Source of the DNA: a bacterium
GTDB taxonomy: Bacteria; Desulfobacterota; Binatia; DP-6
DNA: 64,000 nucleotides
Direction: 5' to 3'
NCBI GenBank assembly: GCA_026129405.1
Contig: JAHCID010000002.1
Location: 372,001-436,000, forward strand
Shown: one piece after another, positions 10,395 through 18,666 of the stretch
Layout of the letters: every line of letters starts with the position of its first letter
Numbering within the stretch: the first letter of the stretch is position 1
Program-made: the position numbers and the translations under genes
The notes under the pieces: generated by a model
What the model saw: the letters and a program-made list of their open reading frames with translations, nothing else
What the model was told of the DNA's origin: nothing
Database searches by the model: none

Positions 10395-11543
10395 ATGAAT
10401 CCGCGTTTCATCGTTGCGGCGTGCGTGCTCGTCGCGGCATCCGCCGTCGGGCCCGCCGCGGCACAGACGTGCGGCAACGGCATCGTCGAACCGCCCGAGG
10501 CGTGCGATCCGCCGGGCAGCATCAGCTGTCCCGCCGGCTCCCCGGGCGGCGCCTTCCAGGCCTGTGCGGCCGACTGTACGTGTCCCGCAGGTGACGGAGC
10601 CCTGAACGCCTTCCAATGCTACGGCGCACGCGTCGGCTTCCGCGGCGCGGACGTCGAGCTCGTCGACCGCTTCGGCAGCTACGACGTGTCGCTTCGCAAG
10701 GTGTCGGACGTCTGTGCGCCCGCCGACGTCGGGAGCGACGACGACCGTGCGTCGCTCGCCGCGGCCGACCCGGCGCATCTGACCCGCTACCCGTTCAAGA
10801 CCCGGCAGGGCGAGACGCCCACGCGCGAGCAGAAGATGGTGAACGAGTTCGGCACCTTCATGCTCGACGTCGGCAAACCCGTCGCCCTGCTCGTGCCCAC
10901 CGCCAAGAGCCTCGACGGTCCGCCGTCGCCGCTCGGCGCGTTCGTCGACCACTTCACCTGCCATCGCGTGAAGCCGTCGCGGGGTACCGCACGCTTCGCC
11001 GGCGCGAAGCAGGTCGCGATCACGACGCAGTTCGAGACCACGACGATCGACCTACGCAAGCCGCGCACCCTGTGCGCGCCGACCGACAAGAACGGCGAGG
11101 ACGCGGGCGCCGTGGAGCGTCCCGACCACCTGCTGTGCTTCGACGTGAAGGGCCGCGGCGGCATCGGCCGCCCCGCGGTCTTCCTCGACAACCAGTTCGG
11201 CGAGCAGAGTGGTCGCATGCGCGGGCATCGCCATGAGTTCTGCGTGCCGTCGAACGACGGCACGGTGCCGACCACGACCACGACCAGCAGCTCGACGACC
11301 TCGACGCTCGCGCCGTCGACCACGACGACGTCGAGCACCACGTCGACCACGGTCGCGCCCTCGACGACGACCACGACCGTCGAAACCACGACCACGACCG
11401 TCGAGACGACGACCACCACGCTCGAGACCACGACCACGACGCTCGAGCCGACCACCACGACCACGTCCAGCACGACCACGACGACGATGTACGGGTCGCC
11501 GGGCCGTGCCTTCCTCGATCCGGTGCGGGGCCTGCTCGACTAG
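10395..11543 (+). CDS. Exported protein: Cys-rich head, two DUF7450-like repeats, Thr-rich tail
   Basis: 382 residues, ATG at 10395 with a strong GGAGGAGG upstream. Order: signal peptide (about 1-24); CGNGIVEPPEACD Cys-rich motif related to the Myxococcus-type repeat; two tandem ~100-residue units (about 65-160 and 165-280), each with a Cys near the start (FQCYGARV, FTCHRVKPSRG), a LRKV/LRKP..LCAPxDK step, and in the second HLLCFDVKGRG; then about 75 residues of almost pure Thr/Ser with Val, Glu and Leu breaks; then a short tail. The repeat pattern recalls DUF7450 in exported proteins of environmental bacteria; I assign that loosely. The Thr-rich part is probably an extended, perhaps glycosylated, linker. 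Convergent with the propeller gene; a large hairpin separates them. Confidence 0.75.
   Translation: MNPRFIVAACVLVAASAVGPAAAQTCGNGIVEPPEACDPPGSISCPAGSPGGAFQACAADCTCPAGDGALNAFQCYGARVGFRGADVELVDRFGSYDVSLRKVSDVCAPADVGSDDDRASLAAADPAHLTRYPFKTRQGETPTREQKMVNEFGTFMLDVGKPVALLVPTAKSLDGPPSPLGAFVDHFTCHRVKPSRGTARFAGAKQVAITTQFETTTIDLRKPRTLCAPTDKNGEDAGAVERPDHLLCFDVKGRGGIGRPAVFLDNQFGEQSGRMRGHRHEFCVPSNDGTVPTTTTTSSSTTSTLAPSTTTTSSTTSTTVAPSTTTTTVETTTTTVETTTTTLETTTTTLEPTTTTTSSTTTTTMYGSPGRAFLDPVRGLLD
11268..11487 (+). repeat. Low-complexity ACC/ACG tract encoding a Thr-rich linker
   Basis: Short imperfect units of accacgacc/gagaccacgacc type repeat for about 220 bases inside the gene at 10395. Similar tracts lie at 20350-20470 and, on the other strand, at 52701-52889. 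Confidence 0.8.
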
Positions 11544-11560
11544 GGTCTGTCCCGACCGTG

Positions 11561-11598
11561 CCGTCCCCCGATTCCCGGGCGCCGGGATCGGGGGACGG
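11561..11598. terminator. Large hairpin between convergent genes
   Basis: Arms at 11561-11578 and 11582-11598 pair over 17 bp with a single bulged T and a 3-base loop. It sits between the stop at 11543 (plus) and the stop at 11606 (minus), so it can serve both genes. There is no strong T-tract. Confidence 0.65.
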
Positions 11599-11605
11599 CC
11601 GGCGC

Positions 11606-14401
11606 TCACGGCACCGCGAGCGTGGTGCGCGCGGCCGGATACGCGTCGACCATCAGCCACGCCCGGACGTCGTGCGGCACGGTGTCGGCCGGGAACGGGA
11701 GGTGGACCGCGGCGAGCGTGCCGTCCGGCGCGATGCTGCGGGTGGTCGTGAAGCCGTAGTCGAGCGTCACCGCCTTTCCGGTGAGGACGTCGACGAGGAG
11801 GATGCCGACCGCGTGCGTGTCGGGGCGCAGCGCGCTGCCGGTGAGGGTCGCGGTGACGCCGGTCGGCGTCGCGCTCCACGCCACCGCGCCGACGCCGGCT
11901 GGGGCCGTCTGCACGCCGCCCTCGTACGGCGCGAGCTCCGCACCGCCGAAGACGTTCAGCAGATCGGTCTGCGGGTTGCAGAAGCCGAGCTGTTGGAAGA
12001 AGGGCCCGTAGAACGTGATGCCCGCGCACGGCGTCAGCGCGTTGATGGTCGGGCTGGTCTCTGCCGCACCGCGCGCGTCGAGCCGCGTGGCGATGCGGAA
12101 GAGCGCGAACGGGATGCGGATGTTGTTGAACTCGATGGCGAAGCCGCTGTCGTTCGCCATCGTGACGAGCCCGCCGTCGTGGCGCAGCTCGAGCGGGAAG
12201 AGGACGCGCGTCGCGGGGTCGACGACGGCGCGGTTCTCGCCCTCGGCGAGCCTGCCGCCGACGACCCAGGCGATCGCCTGGCCGTCGGCCGTGCTCTCCA
12301 CCAGCCCGACGAGGTAGTGGAGCGAGTCGAAGCCGATCTGGTTGTACGAGGGCAGGATCGTCGGCAGCGGCGCGGCGAGGCGCGACAGCTCGAAGATGCC
12401 GGCCGGGTCGCCGGGTGCCGCCGGTACGGGCAGCGGCAGCGGGCCGCCGTCGGCGGCGGGCCGGACGTCGAACGTGAGGTCGGCCGCGAACGCTCCGCCG
12501 ACCGACCCCCCGGTGAAGCGCAGGCCCTGGCGGTCGGGATTCACGAGGTAGTCGCCGTGCACGCGGACGTGCAGCGGCCCGCCGGCCGGACCGGCGAGGC
12601 GGCCTTCGGGGATGAGCGTGATGAACTTGCGGTCGCCCGACACCTCGGCGCGCAGGGGCGCCGGCGGCTCGGTGGTGACCACGACGCTGGCCGTGTCGAC
12701 GTGCGCGAGGATCGTGTCGCCCGCGGCGCGCACGAGGAGCGCGAGCGTGAGCGGCTGATTCGCTTCGATCGCCGCCGGCGGCGCGGGCAGGAGCCGGCCG
12801 AACTGCGTCGCCCACAGGAGGAAGGCGCCGTCGTCGGGCAGGTCCTCGCCGCCGGTGCGGCAGCGCCCGTCGCCGGCGGCCTCGGGGCGCAGGCACCAGT
12901 CGTACGGCACGCTGAACACCTCGCCGCTCTCGCCGGCGATGAGGATGGCGTCGTGGCCGAGGGCGGGCGAGGCGTTGAGATCGTCGCGCGGTCCGTCGAT
13001 GAGCTGCATCGACCAGCGCAGCGTGCCGTCGGGATGGAGGACGAACAGGCGGCCCTCGCCCGAGCCGACGTAGACGTTGCCGTCGCCGTCGACCGCAGGC
13101 GAGGAGCGGATCGCGTCGCGGGTGTCGAACTGCCAGCGCACCGTGCCCGTGTCGGGGTCGAGCCCGTAGACGCTGCCGTCGGCCGACGGCTGCACGATCG
13201 TACCGTCGGGCAGCTCGGCCGGGCTGGCGTAGATGTGGTCGCGCGCGCCGAAGCTCCAGCAGGGCACGCCGCTCGCCTGGTCCCAGCAGCGCACGAAGCC
13301 GTCGTAGCCGCCGACGATCACCTTCCCGTCGCGTGTCACCATCGGGCTCGCGGCGACGGTACCGCCCACGCCATGGCTCCACAGCGCCGTGCCAGTGGCC
13401 GCGTCGATCGCGAACACGTTCGGCAGGAGCAGCTGGATGTTGTTGCCCATGAAGAGCCGGCCGGTCGTGGGATCGAGCGCCGGCAGCGACCACGTCTGGT
13501 CGGCGGTGCGGAACGCCCAGCGCACCGCGCGCGTGTCGCGGTCGATGGCGTAGGTGAGGAAGTTGTCGTTCGGGACGTAGAGCGTGCCGTCGGTCCCGAT
13601 GGCGACGTTGCCCTCGAACCAGTTGATGAACGCGCCCGTCGCCGAGGCGGGATCGGCGGCGAACTGCCAGGCCGGCGCGCCGGTGGGCGCGTCGAAGGCG
13701 TAGAGGATGCCGTCGCCCGAGCCCACGTAGACGCGGCCGCGGTCGTCGAGGAGCGCCGACGAGTCGATGATCTCGCCCGTCAGGTGCTGCCACTTCGGCC
13801 TGCCGGTGGCGGCGTCGAGTGCGTAGAAGGTGCGGTCGGCGGACCCGACGTAGACCGTGCCGTCGCCGCCGACGGCGGGTGTGCTGAAGATCCCCTTGCC
13901 GGTCGGGAACGTCCACAGATGGCCGCCGGTCGTCGTCGGGCGGATCGGACTGCGGCCGGTCTGCTCGGCGGTGCGGCGGAACTTGGGCCACGGGCTGGTC
14001 GGGTCGAGCGGTACGCCGTAGTCGAAGCCGCGGCGCGACACCGCGAAGCGCCGCTTGCGTGGCCGGCGGTCGACGGTGATCGTTCCGCGCAGGAGGTCGC
14101 ACGCCGGCGCGGCGATGCGCGCCTTCAGCTTCACGCGGCCGCCGAGGCCCGGGCACGACGCCCAACGCGCACGGATCGTCGTCCCGCGTGCCGTGGCGCG
14201 CACGCGCGCGCGCACCGGTGGACAGACGTCATCGACGGCGAGCGTGTGGCCGTCCCAGACGAGCGTCTCGAGGCCGCCGGCGCGGCCGATCGGCTGCACG
14301 GCGGCGAGCGGGAAGCGCCCGTCGGGGCAGGCGGCGGGGCGGGGCGCGGCGCCGGCGATTCCGGCCAAGGCGACGGCGAGCAGCAGCACGACGGGGCGCA
14401 T
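11606..14401 (-). CDS. Exported PQQ-type beta-propeller repeat protein
   Basis: 931 residues from the ATG at 14401; an upstream in-frame ATG at 14440 would put charged residues before the signal peptide, so it is less likely. Signal peptide about 1-18. A ~105-residue N-terminal module (CPDGRF, then VRARVRATARGTTIRARW and VKLKARIAAPACDLLRGT) is shared with the Rhs protein at 46955-53392. The central part (about 140-490) has at least seven propeller blades of the form GTVYVGSADRTFYALDAATGRPKW, as in BamB and PQQ dehydrogenases. The C-terminal ~400 residues are beta-rich and unrecognised. The usual PQQ-binding Cys pair and calcium ligands are not obvious, so a binding or scaffolding role is as likely as dehydrogenase activity. 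Confidence 0.85.
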   Translation of the reverse strand: MRPVVLLLAVALAGIAGAAPRPAACPDGRFPLAAVQPIGRAGGLETLVWDGHTLAVDDVCPPVRARVRATARGTTIRARWASCPGLGGRVKLKARIAAPACDLLRGTITVDRRPRKRRFAVSRRGFDYGVPLDPTSPWPKFRRTAEQTGRSPIRPTTTGGHLWTFPTGKGIFSTPAVGGDGTVYVGSADRTFYALDAATGRPKWQHLTGEIIDSSALLDDRGRVYVGSGDGILYAFDAPTGAPAWQFAADPASATGAFINWFEGNVAIGTDGTLYVPNDNFLTYAIDRDTRAVRWAFRTADQTWSLPALDPTTGRLFMGNNIQLLLPNVFAIDAATGTALWSHGVGGTVAASPMVTRDGKVIVGGYDGFVRCWDQASGVPCWSFGARDHIYASPAELPDGTIVQPSADGSVYGLDPDTGTVRWQFDTRDAIRSSPAVDGDGNVYVGSGEGRLFVLHPDGTLRWSMQLIDGPRDDLNASPALGHDAILIAGESGEVFSVPYDWCLRPEAAGDGRCRTGGEDLPDDGAFLLWATQFGRLLPAPPAAIEANQPLTLALLVRAAGDTILAHVDTASVVVTTEPPAPLRAEVSGDRKFITLIPEGRLAGPAGGPLHVRVHGDYLVNPDRQGLRFTGGSVGGAFAADLTFDVRPAADGGPLPLPVPAAPGDPAGIFELSRLAAPLPTILPSYNQIGFDSLHYLVGLVESTADGQAIAWVVGGRLAEGENRAVVDPATRVLFPLELRHDGGLVTMANDSGFAIEFNNIRIPFALFRIATRLDARGAAETSPTINALTPCAGITFYGPFFQQLGFCNPQTDLLNVFGGAELAPYEGGVQTAPAGVGAVAWSATPTGVTATLTGSALRPDTHAVGILLVDVLTGKAVTLDYGFTTTRSIAPDGTLAAVHLPFPADTVPHDVRAWLMVDAYPAARTTLAVP

Positions 14402-14475
14402 CGGGAGCCAGGCGTAGCCGCGACCGCCGCGGCCGGTCAATGCATTTCCCGCGCAGACCGCGAGGCCTTCCTCAT

Positions 14476-14523
14476 GGTCCCGGCCCGCACGGCCGCGCCG
14501 GAGGCGCGCGCGGGCCGGGGACC
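14476..14523. other. Imperfect hairpin in a divergent intergenic region
   Basis: Arms GGTCCCGGCCCGC (14476-14488) and GCGGGCCGGGGACC (14510-14523) pair with one bulge across a 21-base GC-rich loop. It lies between the divergent propeller gene and the small exported-protein gene. Role unknown. Confidence 0.4.
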
Positions 14524-14626
14524 GTGTGGGGATGACGGGGCGTCACGCGTGCGTCGCCCGCCGTGCGCCCGCAGGCGCGGAATCGCGGCTGCGGCGGTGG
14601 CACGCCGGGTGCTCCAGGCTCCGCGG

Positions 14627-15115
14627 ATGCGCCCACTCCTCGTCGCCGCGGCCCTCGTGCTCACGCTGCTCGCGCCCGCGTCGCGTGCCGGCGCGCAGGC
14701 TGCGGACGCCGACGGGATAGCCGACGCGGTGGACGCATGTCCGGACACCGGGACGGGCGCCCTGGTCGGCACGGACGGCTGCGAGGTCTGTGGCTGCGAC
14801 GCCGACGCGGCGGGCACGGAGTGGCCGTCGCGGTACCACTACTTCCGCTGCGTCGTCACGGCGGCGCGCGCCGCCCGCGACCTGGGCACCGTCGATCGCC
14901 GCACGTACCGCAGCCTGGTGCGCCAGGCCCGTCTGTCGAACTGCGGCAGCCCCGACCTCGCGCGCTGCTGTCTCTTCCGCCGCGCCGGGGATACGGAGGG
15001 ACGCTGCCGCATGCTGCCCGCCGATCGTTGCGACGCCGAGGTGATGCGCGCCGACGAGGCCACCGCGCTCGAGCCGGGCACCTGCCTGCCGAACCCCTGC
15101 GTGCGCGGCGAGTAG
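14627..15115 (+). CDS. Small exported Cys-rich protein of unknown function
   Basis: 162 residues. The ATG at 14627 is chosen because it is followed directly by a signal peptide (MRPLLVAAALVLTLLAPASRAGAQ). The mature protein begins with an Asp-rich segment, DADGIADAVDACPDTGTG, which matches thrombospondin-type-3 calcium-binding repeats. It continues with about ten Cys (CEVCGCDADA, ARCCLFRR, CRMLPADRCD, CLPNPC) that probably form disulfides. No known catalytic motif. It is followed by a membrane-protein gene on the same strand after 46 bases. Calcium binding is inferred from the DxDGxxDxxD pattern only. Confidence 0.7.
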   Translation: MRPLLVAAALVLTLLAPASRAGAQAADADGIADAVDACPDTGTGALVGTDGCEVCGCDADAAGTEWPSRYHYFRCVVTAARAARDLGTVDRRTYRSLVRQARLSNCGSPDLARCCLFRRAGDTEGRCRMLPADRCDAEVMRADEATALEPGTCLPNPCVRGE

Positions 15116-15161
15116 CGCGTCGCTGGCCGGCGTCCCCCGCGTCGGCTAGAAGCCGGCGCGC

Positions 15162-15866
15162 GTGTCGTCGATCTGGGCGTCGTTCTACGCCAGCGAGCTT
15201 CAGGGCCTGTGGCTGCTCAGCGTTCCGCCGGCGCTGTGGCTCGCGTGGATGCTGCTCGGCACGCCGCCGGCCACGCCCGGCGCCGAGCCGCGCGCGGCGG
15301 GCTTCGTACGCGCGTGGGCGCTCGTCTTCACGCTCGAGACGATCCTCGATCCGCCGCTGATCGTCTTCGGCGGGCTGCCCGCGCTGCTCTTCGTCCTGCT
15401 CGGCGACTTCCGCGTCTTCCTGCTCGTGTTCGGCGTGGCGCGGCCCGACACGCTGCTCGGCCCGGCGCTGGCGAAGGCAGCGCTGTGGACGACGTTCGTC
15501 CCGATCGTCGGCTACGGCGGCTGGTGGGGGCTCGACCGCACGCTCGGTCCGCTCCACCCGCAGACGCTCTGGCTGCTGTACGAGCTCTGCTTCCTCGGGC
15601 TGGCGCTGTGGATGCGCGGCGTCTGGCTGCCGCGGCAGCCGACGCCGGCGGCGCCGTACCTGCGCGCCGTGCTCGCCTACGTCGCGCTCTACTACGGGCT
15701 GTGGGCGCAGGCGGACGTGCTGATCCTCCTGGGCGTCGATCTCGGATGGCTGCTGCGCGTGGTCCCGAACCAGCTCTACTACGTGTTCTGGGTGCCGGTG
15801 GCGTTCCTGCTGTTCTTCGCGCCGCGGTACGCCGCTTCCAGCAGCGCCGTCCACGCCGCGAGGTAG
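15162..15866 (+). CDS. Multi-spanning membrane protein of unknown function
   Basis: 234 residues with a GTG start. About six hydrophobic helices are evident, for example LQGLWLLSVPPALWLAWMLL, LPALLFVLLGDFRVFLLVFG, TLWLLYELCFLGLALWM and LYYVFWVPVAFLLFFA, with little soluble sequence between them. I do not recognise the family. The last 88 bases overlap the 3' end of the convergent SIS-creatininase gene (15779-15866). Both readings look real: this side keeps a terminal helix, the other a normal creatininase C-terminus. The product should sit in the inner membrane. Confidence 0.7.
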   Translation: MSSIWASFYASELQGLWLLSVPPALWLAWMLLGTPPATPGAEPRAAGFVRAWALVFTLETILDPPLIVFGGLPALLFVLLGDFRVFLLVFGVARPDTLLGPALAKAALWTTFVPIVGYGGWWGLDRTLGPLHPQTLWLLYELCFLGLALWMRGVWLPRQPTPAAPYLRAVLAYVALYYGLWAQADVLILLGVDLGWLLRVVPNQLYYVFWVPVAFLLFFAPRYAASSSAVHAAR

Positions 15867-17602
15867 CGCGCGCCGCGGGCCGCGTCGGCGCCCCGCGGAT
15901 CGCCGACGACGCCGTCCGGCGCGTGCCGGCGCAGGTCGGGGTAGAAGAGGGCCTGCGGATCGGCGGTGTCGGTCACGAGGCCCGGCGCCAGCGCCGCCGT
16001 GCGCACGTCGCCGGCGCGCAGCGCGAGCAGGATCGAGGTCTCGATCTCGCCGGCGTGGTGGCCGCCGGCGGCGGGCGCGACGCCCTCGGCCCGCGCGGCT
16101 GCGTGCAGCGTGCCGGTGACGGCGGCGAGATCGACGAACGCGTCGACCGGCATCGGCGCGGCGGCGCGGCGCAGACCGGGCAGCAGGTCGCGCAGCACGG
16201 CGACGTTGCCGCCGTGGGCCGAGAAGAGGAAGGCGCGCGCGAAGCCGTGGCGGGCGAGCGCGCGCAGCACGTCGCCCAGCACCGCCGCCAGCGTCGCCGG
16301 CGTCACGTGCAGCGTGCCGGGAAAGCCGAGGTGCTCCGACGCGCAGCCGAGCCGCAGCGTCGGCAGCGCCGTGGCCTCGGGGATCGCGGCGCACAGGCGC
16401 GCGGCGAGCGCGTCGCCGATCCAGGCGTCGGTGGCGAGCGGCAGATGCGGCCCGTGCTGCTCGATGGAGCCGAGCGGCACGAACGCGGTCGCGTCGCCCG
16501 ACGCCGCCAGCGCCGCGACCTCGGGCCAGGTGAGACGGTCCAGGCGGCGGGCGAGCGGGCGCGCGTCGAGGTCGTAGAGCGGCCCGTCGCGGCCCTTGCC
16601 CGGCCACGCGACCTGGTCGACGTCGGCGTCCGCGAGCGCGCGCAGGACGAGGGCGTCGAGCTGCGCCTCGTGGGCGAGGATCGCCTGCGGACCGGCGAGC
16701 GGCGCGTGCAGGCGCAGCAGACGATGGCGCGCCGGATCGAGCATGCCCTCGAGGCGCGCGAGCAGCGCGGCCTCGTCGGGCGCGTCGTCGCGCGTCAGCG
16801 CGACGAACGTCACGGGCCCGGCGAACGCCTGCTGGAAAGGCCCGTGCGCGACGTGCAGCAGGTCGAACACCGGCGGCAGCGGCCGCAGGAGCGCCTCCAT
16901 CACCTTGTAGGCGAGATTCGTCGCGACCGCCGCGTAGCCGCCCGCCGCGACGAAGGTGAGCGGGCCGTCGAGCCGGTGCGGATCGACGCCCGCGACGGCG
17001 GCGCCGGCGCCCGCGACGGCCGCGACGGCTGCGTCCGCGTCGAACGGCACGCCGGCACCGAGCGCGCGCGCGAGTCGCAGCGCTGCGGCGTAGCCCACGA
17101 GCGGCCCCGTCAGGCGCACGAGCGTGCCGAACTCGTCCTCGCCCGCCATCGGCACGACGCGCGCGCCGGCGCCGGTGAAGGGCGCCAGCGCTTCGGCGCG
17201 CCGCGCCGCGGTGACGAGGAGCACGCGGCGCCAGCGCTCCGCGCCCGCCAGCGCCAGGCGCGCGTTCGCCGACGGGCCCTGCGAGAAGACGACCAGCACG
17301 TCGTCGGGCCGGCCGGCGGGCACGGCGTCGAGCGGCACCACGCGAGCGGGCAGGTCGCCGTACGTCCAGCAGCAGTGTGCGAGCAGGCGCGCGTGGGCCT
17401 CGGAGCTGCCGATGCCGGTCGCGACCACGCGGCGTACGGGGGCGGCGCCGAGGTCGAGCATGGGCCACGGCGCCGCCGGGTCGCGCGCAGCGCGCCGGCA
17501 GCGCCGCGGCGCGAGCCGCGAGCAGGCGCAGGCCCCTTCGGCGCGTCCCGACGTGGTCGCCGCAGGCGACCGGCGCGCTGAGCGCGAGTCCGCGCGCGTC
17601 AT
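15779..17602 (-). CDS. Fusion of SIS (phosphosugar isomerase-like) and creatininase-family amidohydrolase domains
   Basis: 607 residues. The ATG at 17602 overlaps the stop of the upstream gene as ATGA, which supports this start, although residues 1-47 are Arg/Ala-rich and a second ATG at 17461 begins right at the SIS domain. Residues about 48-340 look like a SIS double domain (RRVVATGIGSSEAHARLL, VVFSQGPSANARLAL, LLHVAHGPFQQAF). Residues about 355-600 are a creatininase-family hydrolase with metal ligands E381 and H383 (GSIEQHGPHLPLATDA), D392, SAHGGN (463-466) and HHAGEIETS (515-523). Creatininase relatives include creatinine amidohydrolase, MftE and the archaeal deformylase ArfB, which acts on a ring-opened GTP product. 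Beside a GTP cyclohydrolase II-like gene the ArfB comparison is attractive, but it is inference. Confidence 0.8.
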   Translation of the reverse strand: MTRADSRSARRSPAATTSGRAEGACACSRLAPRRCRRAARDPAAPWPMLDLGAAPVRRVVATGIGSSEAHARLLAHCCWTYGDLPARVVPLDAVPAGRPDDVLVVFSQGPSANARLALAGAERWRRVLLVTAARRAEALAPFTGAGARVVPMAGEDEFGTLVRLTGPLVGYAAALRLARALGAGVPFDADAAVAAVAGAGAAVAGVDPHRLDGPLTFVAAGGYAAVATNLAYKVMEALLRPLPPVFDLLHVAHGPFQQAFAGPVTFVALTRDDAPDEAALLARLEGMLDPARHRLLRLHAPLAGPQAILAHEAQLDALVLRALADADVDQVAWPGKGRDGPLYDLDARPLARRLDRLTWPEVAALAASGDATAFVPLGSIEQHGPHLPLATDAWIGDALAARLCAAIPEATALPTLRLGCASEHLGFPGTLHVTPATLAAVLGDVLRALARHGFARAFLFSAHGGNVAVLRDLLPGLRRAAAPMPVDAFVDLAAVTGTLHAAARAEGVAPAAGGHHAGEIETSILLALRAGDVRTAALAPGLVTDTADPQALFYPDLRRHAPDGVVGDPRGADAARGARYLAAWTALLEAAYRGAKNSRNATGTQNT

Positions 17603-18666
17603 GAGTCGGCCGGTGACGCTGGCCCGCCGGCGTGCCTGACCGGCTGCGCCCGGCCGCCCGGCACGTGCGAGGCGAGCAGCCCGAGCGCGGTCGCGTCCGG
17701 CTCGCGGTCGCCCTCGACGACGAGCGTGACGCCGGTGCCGTGCGCGACCATGGCCGCCGCCGCCTCCTGCCAGCGCCGCCGGCTCTCCGGCGCGCGCAGC
17801 GGAAAGCGCTCGAAGAGCCGCTCGTGGTGCACGTGGAGCAGCGGCTCGGCGTGCGCGGGATCGCCGTGCGTGAGCACCACGCGCTCCCGCCGCCGCACGA
17901 GGTCGAAGTAGAGATGCAGCCGGAACCACGCCGGCCGCGGCGTGCGGATCGGCAGGAGGTACGAGGCGAGACGCAGGCAGCCGGCCCCGACGGCGCGCGG
18001 CGCCTCGGCAGTGACGGGCTCGGGCAGCTCGGCGTTGGCGCCGGCGCCGGCGTCGAGCACGTGTCCCGAGCGGCTCTTCGCGTCGAGGTAATGTCGACTG
18101 TACGGCTGCGCCGCGATCGCGAGCGGTGCGTGGCCCGCGACGGCGACGCCGGCCTGGCGCAGCGATGCGAGCTTCTCGGGGTTGTTCGTCAGCAGCACGA
18201 GCGGCGCCGTCGCGCCGACGAGCGTCGCCGCCAGCCCGACGTCGTCGTAGCGGCGCTGGTCGTGTGCCAGCCCGAGCCGGTCGTAGGCCTCGAACGTCGT
18301 CAGCCGGTTGCCGCTCGCCTGCACCAGCATGCGGTCGCGGGCCTTCGCGGCGAAGCCGGCGCCGCGGCCCTCCTGCGTCAGGTAGAAGAGGATGCCGCGG
18401 CCCTCGGCGGCGATGTGCGCCAGCGCCGCGTCGAGCTGCTCGGCGCAGTCGCAGTCGCACGCGCCATACGCCTCGCTGGTGATGCAGGAGGAGTGGACGC
18501 GCGCGAGCAGCGGCGCGTCGCCGCGCGGATCGCCGCGCACGACGGCCACCGCGGGCTGGCCCGAGGTGAGGTCGTGGAAGCAGTGCGCGTCGAACGGGCC
18601 GTGCACCGTGTCGAGCGGGGCCATGTGCGTGCGCAGCAGCGCGCCGGCGACGGCAGGGGCGCTCAC
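17599..18666 (-). CDS. Divergent GTP cyclohydrolase II-like protein with C-terminal extension
   Basis: 355 residues. The GTG start at 18666 has GGAGG upstream and overlaps the preceding stop as GTGA. Residues about 20-190 match RibA: RVHSSCITSEAYGACDCDC supplies zinc ligands C61, C72 and C74 plus an unusual C70; GILFYLTQEGRGAGF keeps the catalytic-type Tyr (Y95) but has LTQEGR where RibA proteins have (L/H)RQEGR; LLTNNPEKLASL and HYLDAKSRSGHVL also match. About 150 further residues follow, including WFRLHLYFDLVRRRERVVLTHGD and VTLVVEGDREPDATALGLL, which ordinary RibA lacks. GTP cyclohydrolase II opens GTP to a diaminopyrimidine or, in variants, stops at the formylated FAPy product. Genomic partners are not riboflavin genes, so another GTP-derived product is likely. 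Confidence 0.8.
   Translation of the reverse strand: MSAPAVAGALLRTHMAPLDTVHGPFDAHCFHDLTSGQPAVAVVRGDPRGDAPLLARVHSSCITSEAYGACDCDCAEQLDAALAHIAAEGRGILFYLTQEGRGAGFAAKARDRMLVQASGNRLTTFEAYDRLGLAHDQRRYDDVGLAATLVGATAPLVLLTNNPEKLASLRQAGVAVAGHAPLAIAAQPYSRHYLDAKSRSGHVLDAGAGANAELPEPVTAEAPRAVGAGCLRLASYLLPIRTPRPAWFRLHLYFDLVRRRERVVLTHGDPAHAEPLLHVHHERLFERFPLRAPESRRRWQEAAAAMVAHGTGVTLVVEGDREPDATALGLLASHVPGGRAQPVRHAGGPASPADS

Noticed and set aside
11268-11487. Repeat tract as a CRISPR-like array
   Set aside because: The units are short imperfect Thr codons in frame with a gene, with no constant repeat and no unique spacers.
11606-14401. Propeller protein as a quinoprotein alcohol dehydrogenase
   Set aside because: The blade repeats fit, but I cannot find the vicinal Cys pair or calcium ligands of that enzyme class, and it has long unrelated N- and C-terminal parts.
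15779-17602. Creatininase domain as MftE of mycofactocin biosynthesis
   Set aside because: No mycofactocin precursor, radical SAM or MftB gene is nearby, and the SIS fusion and RibA-like partner do not fit.
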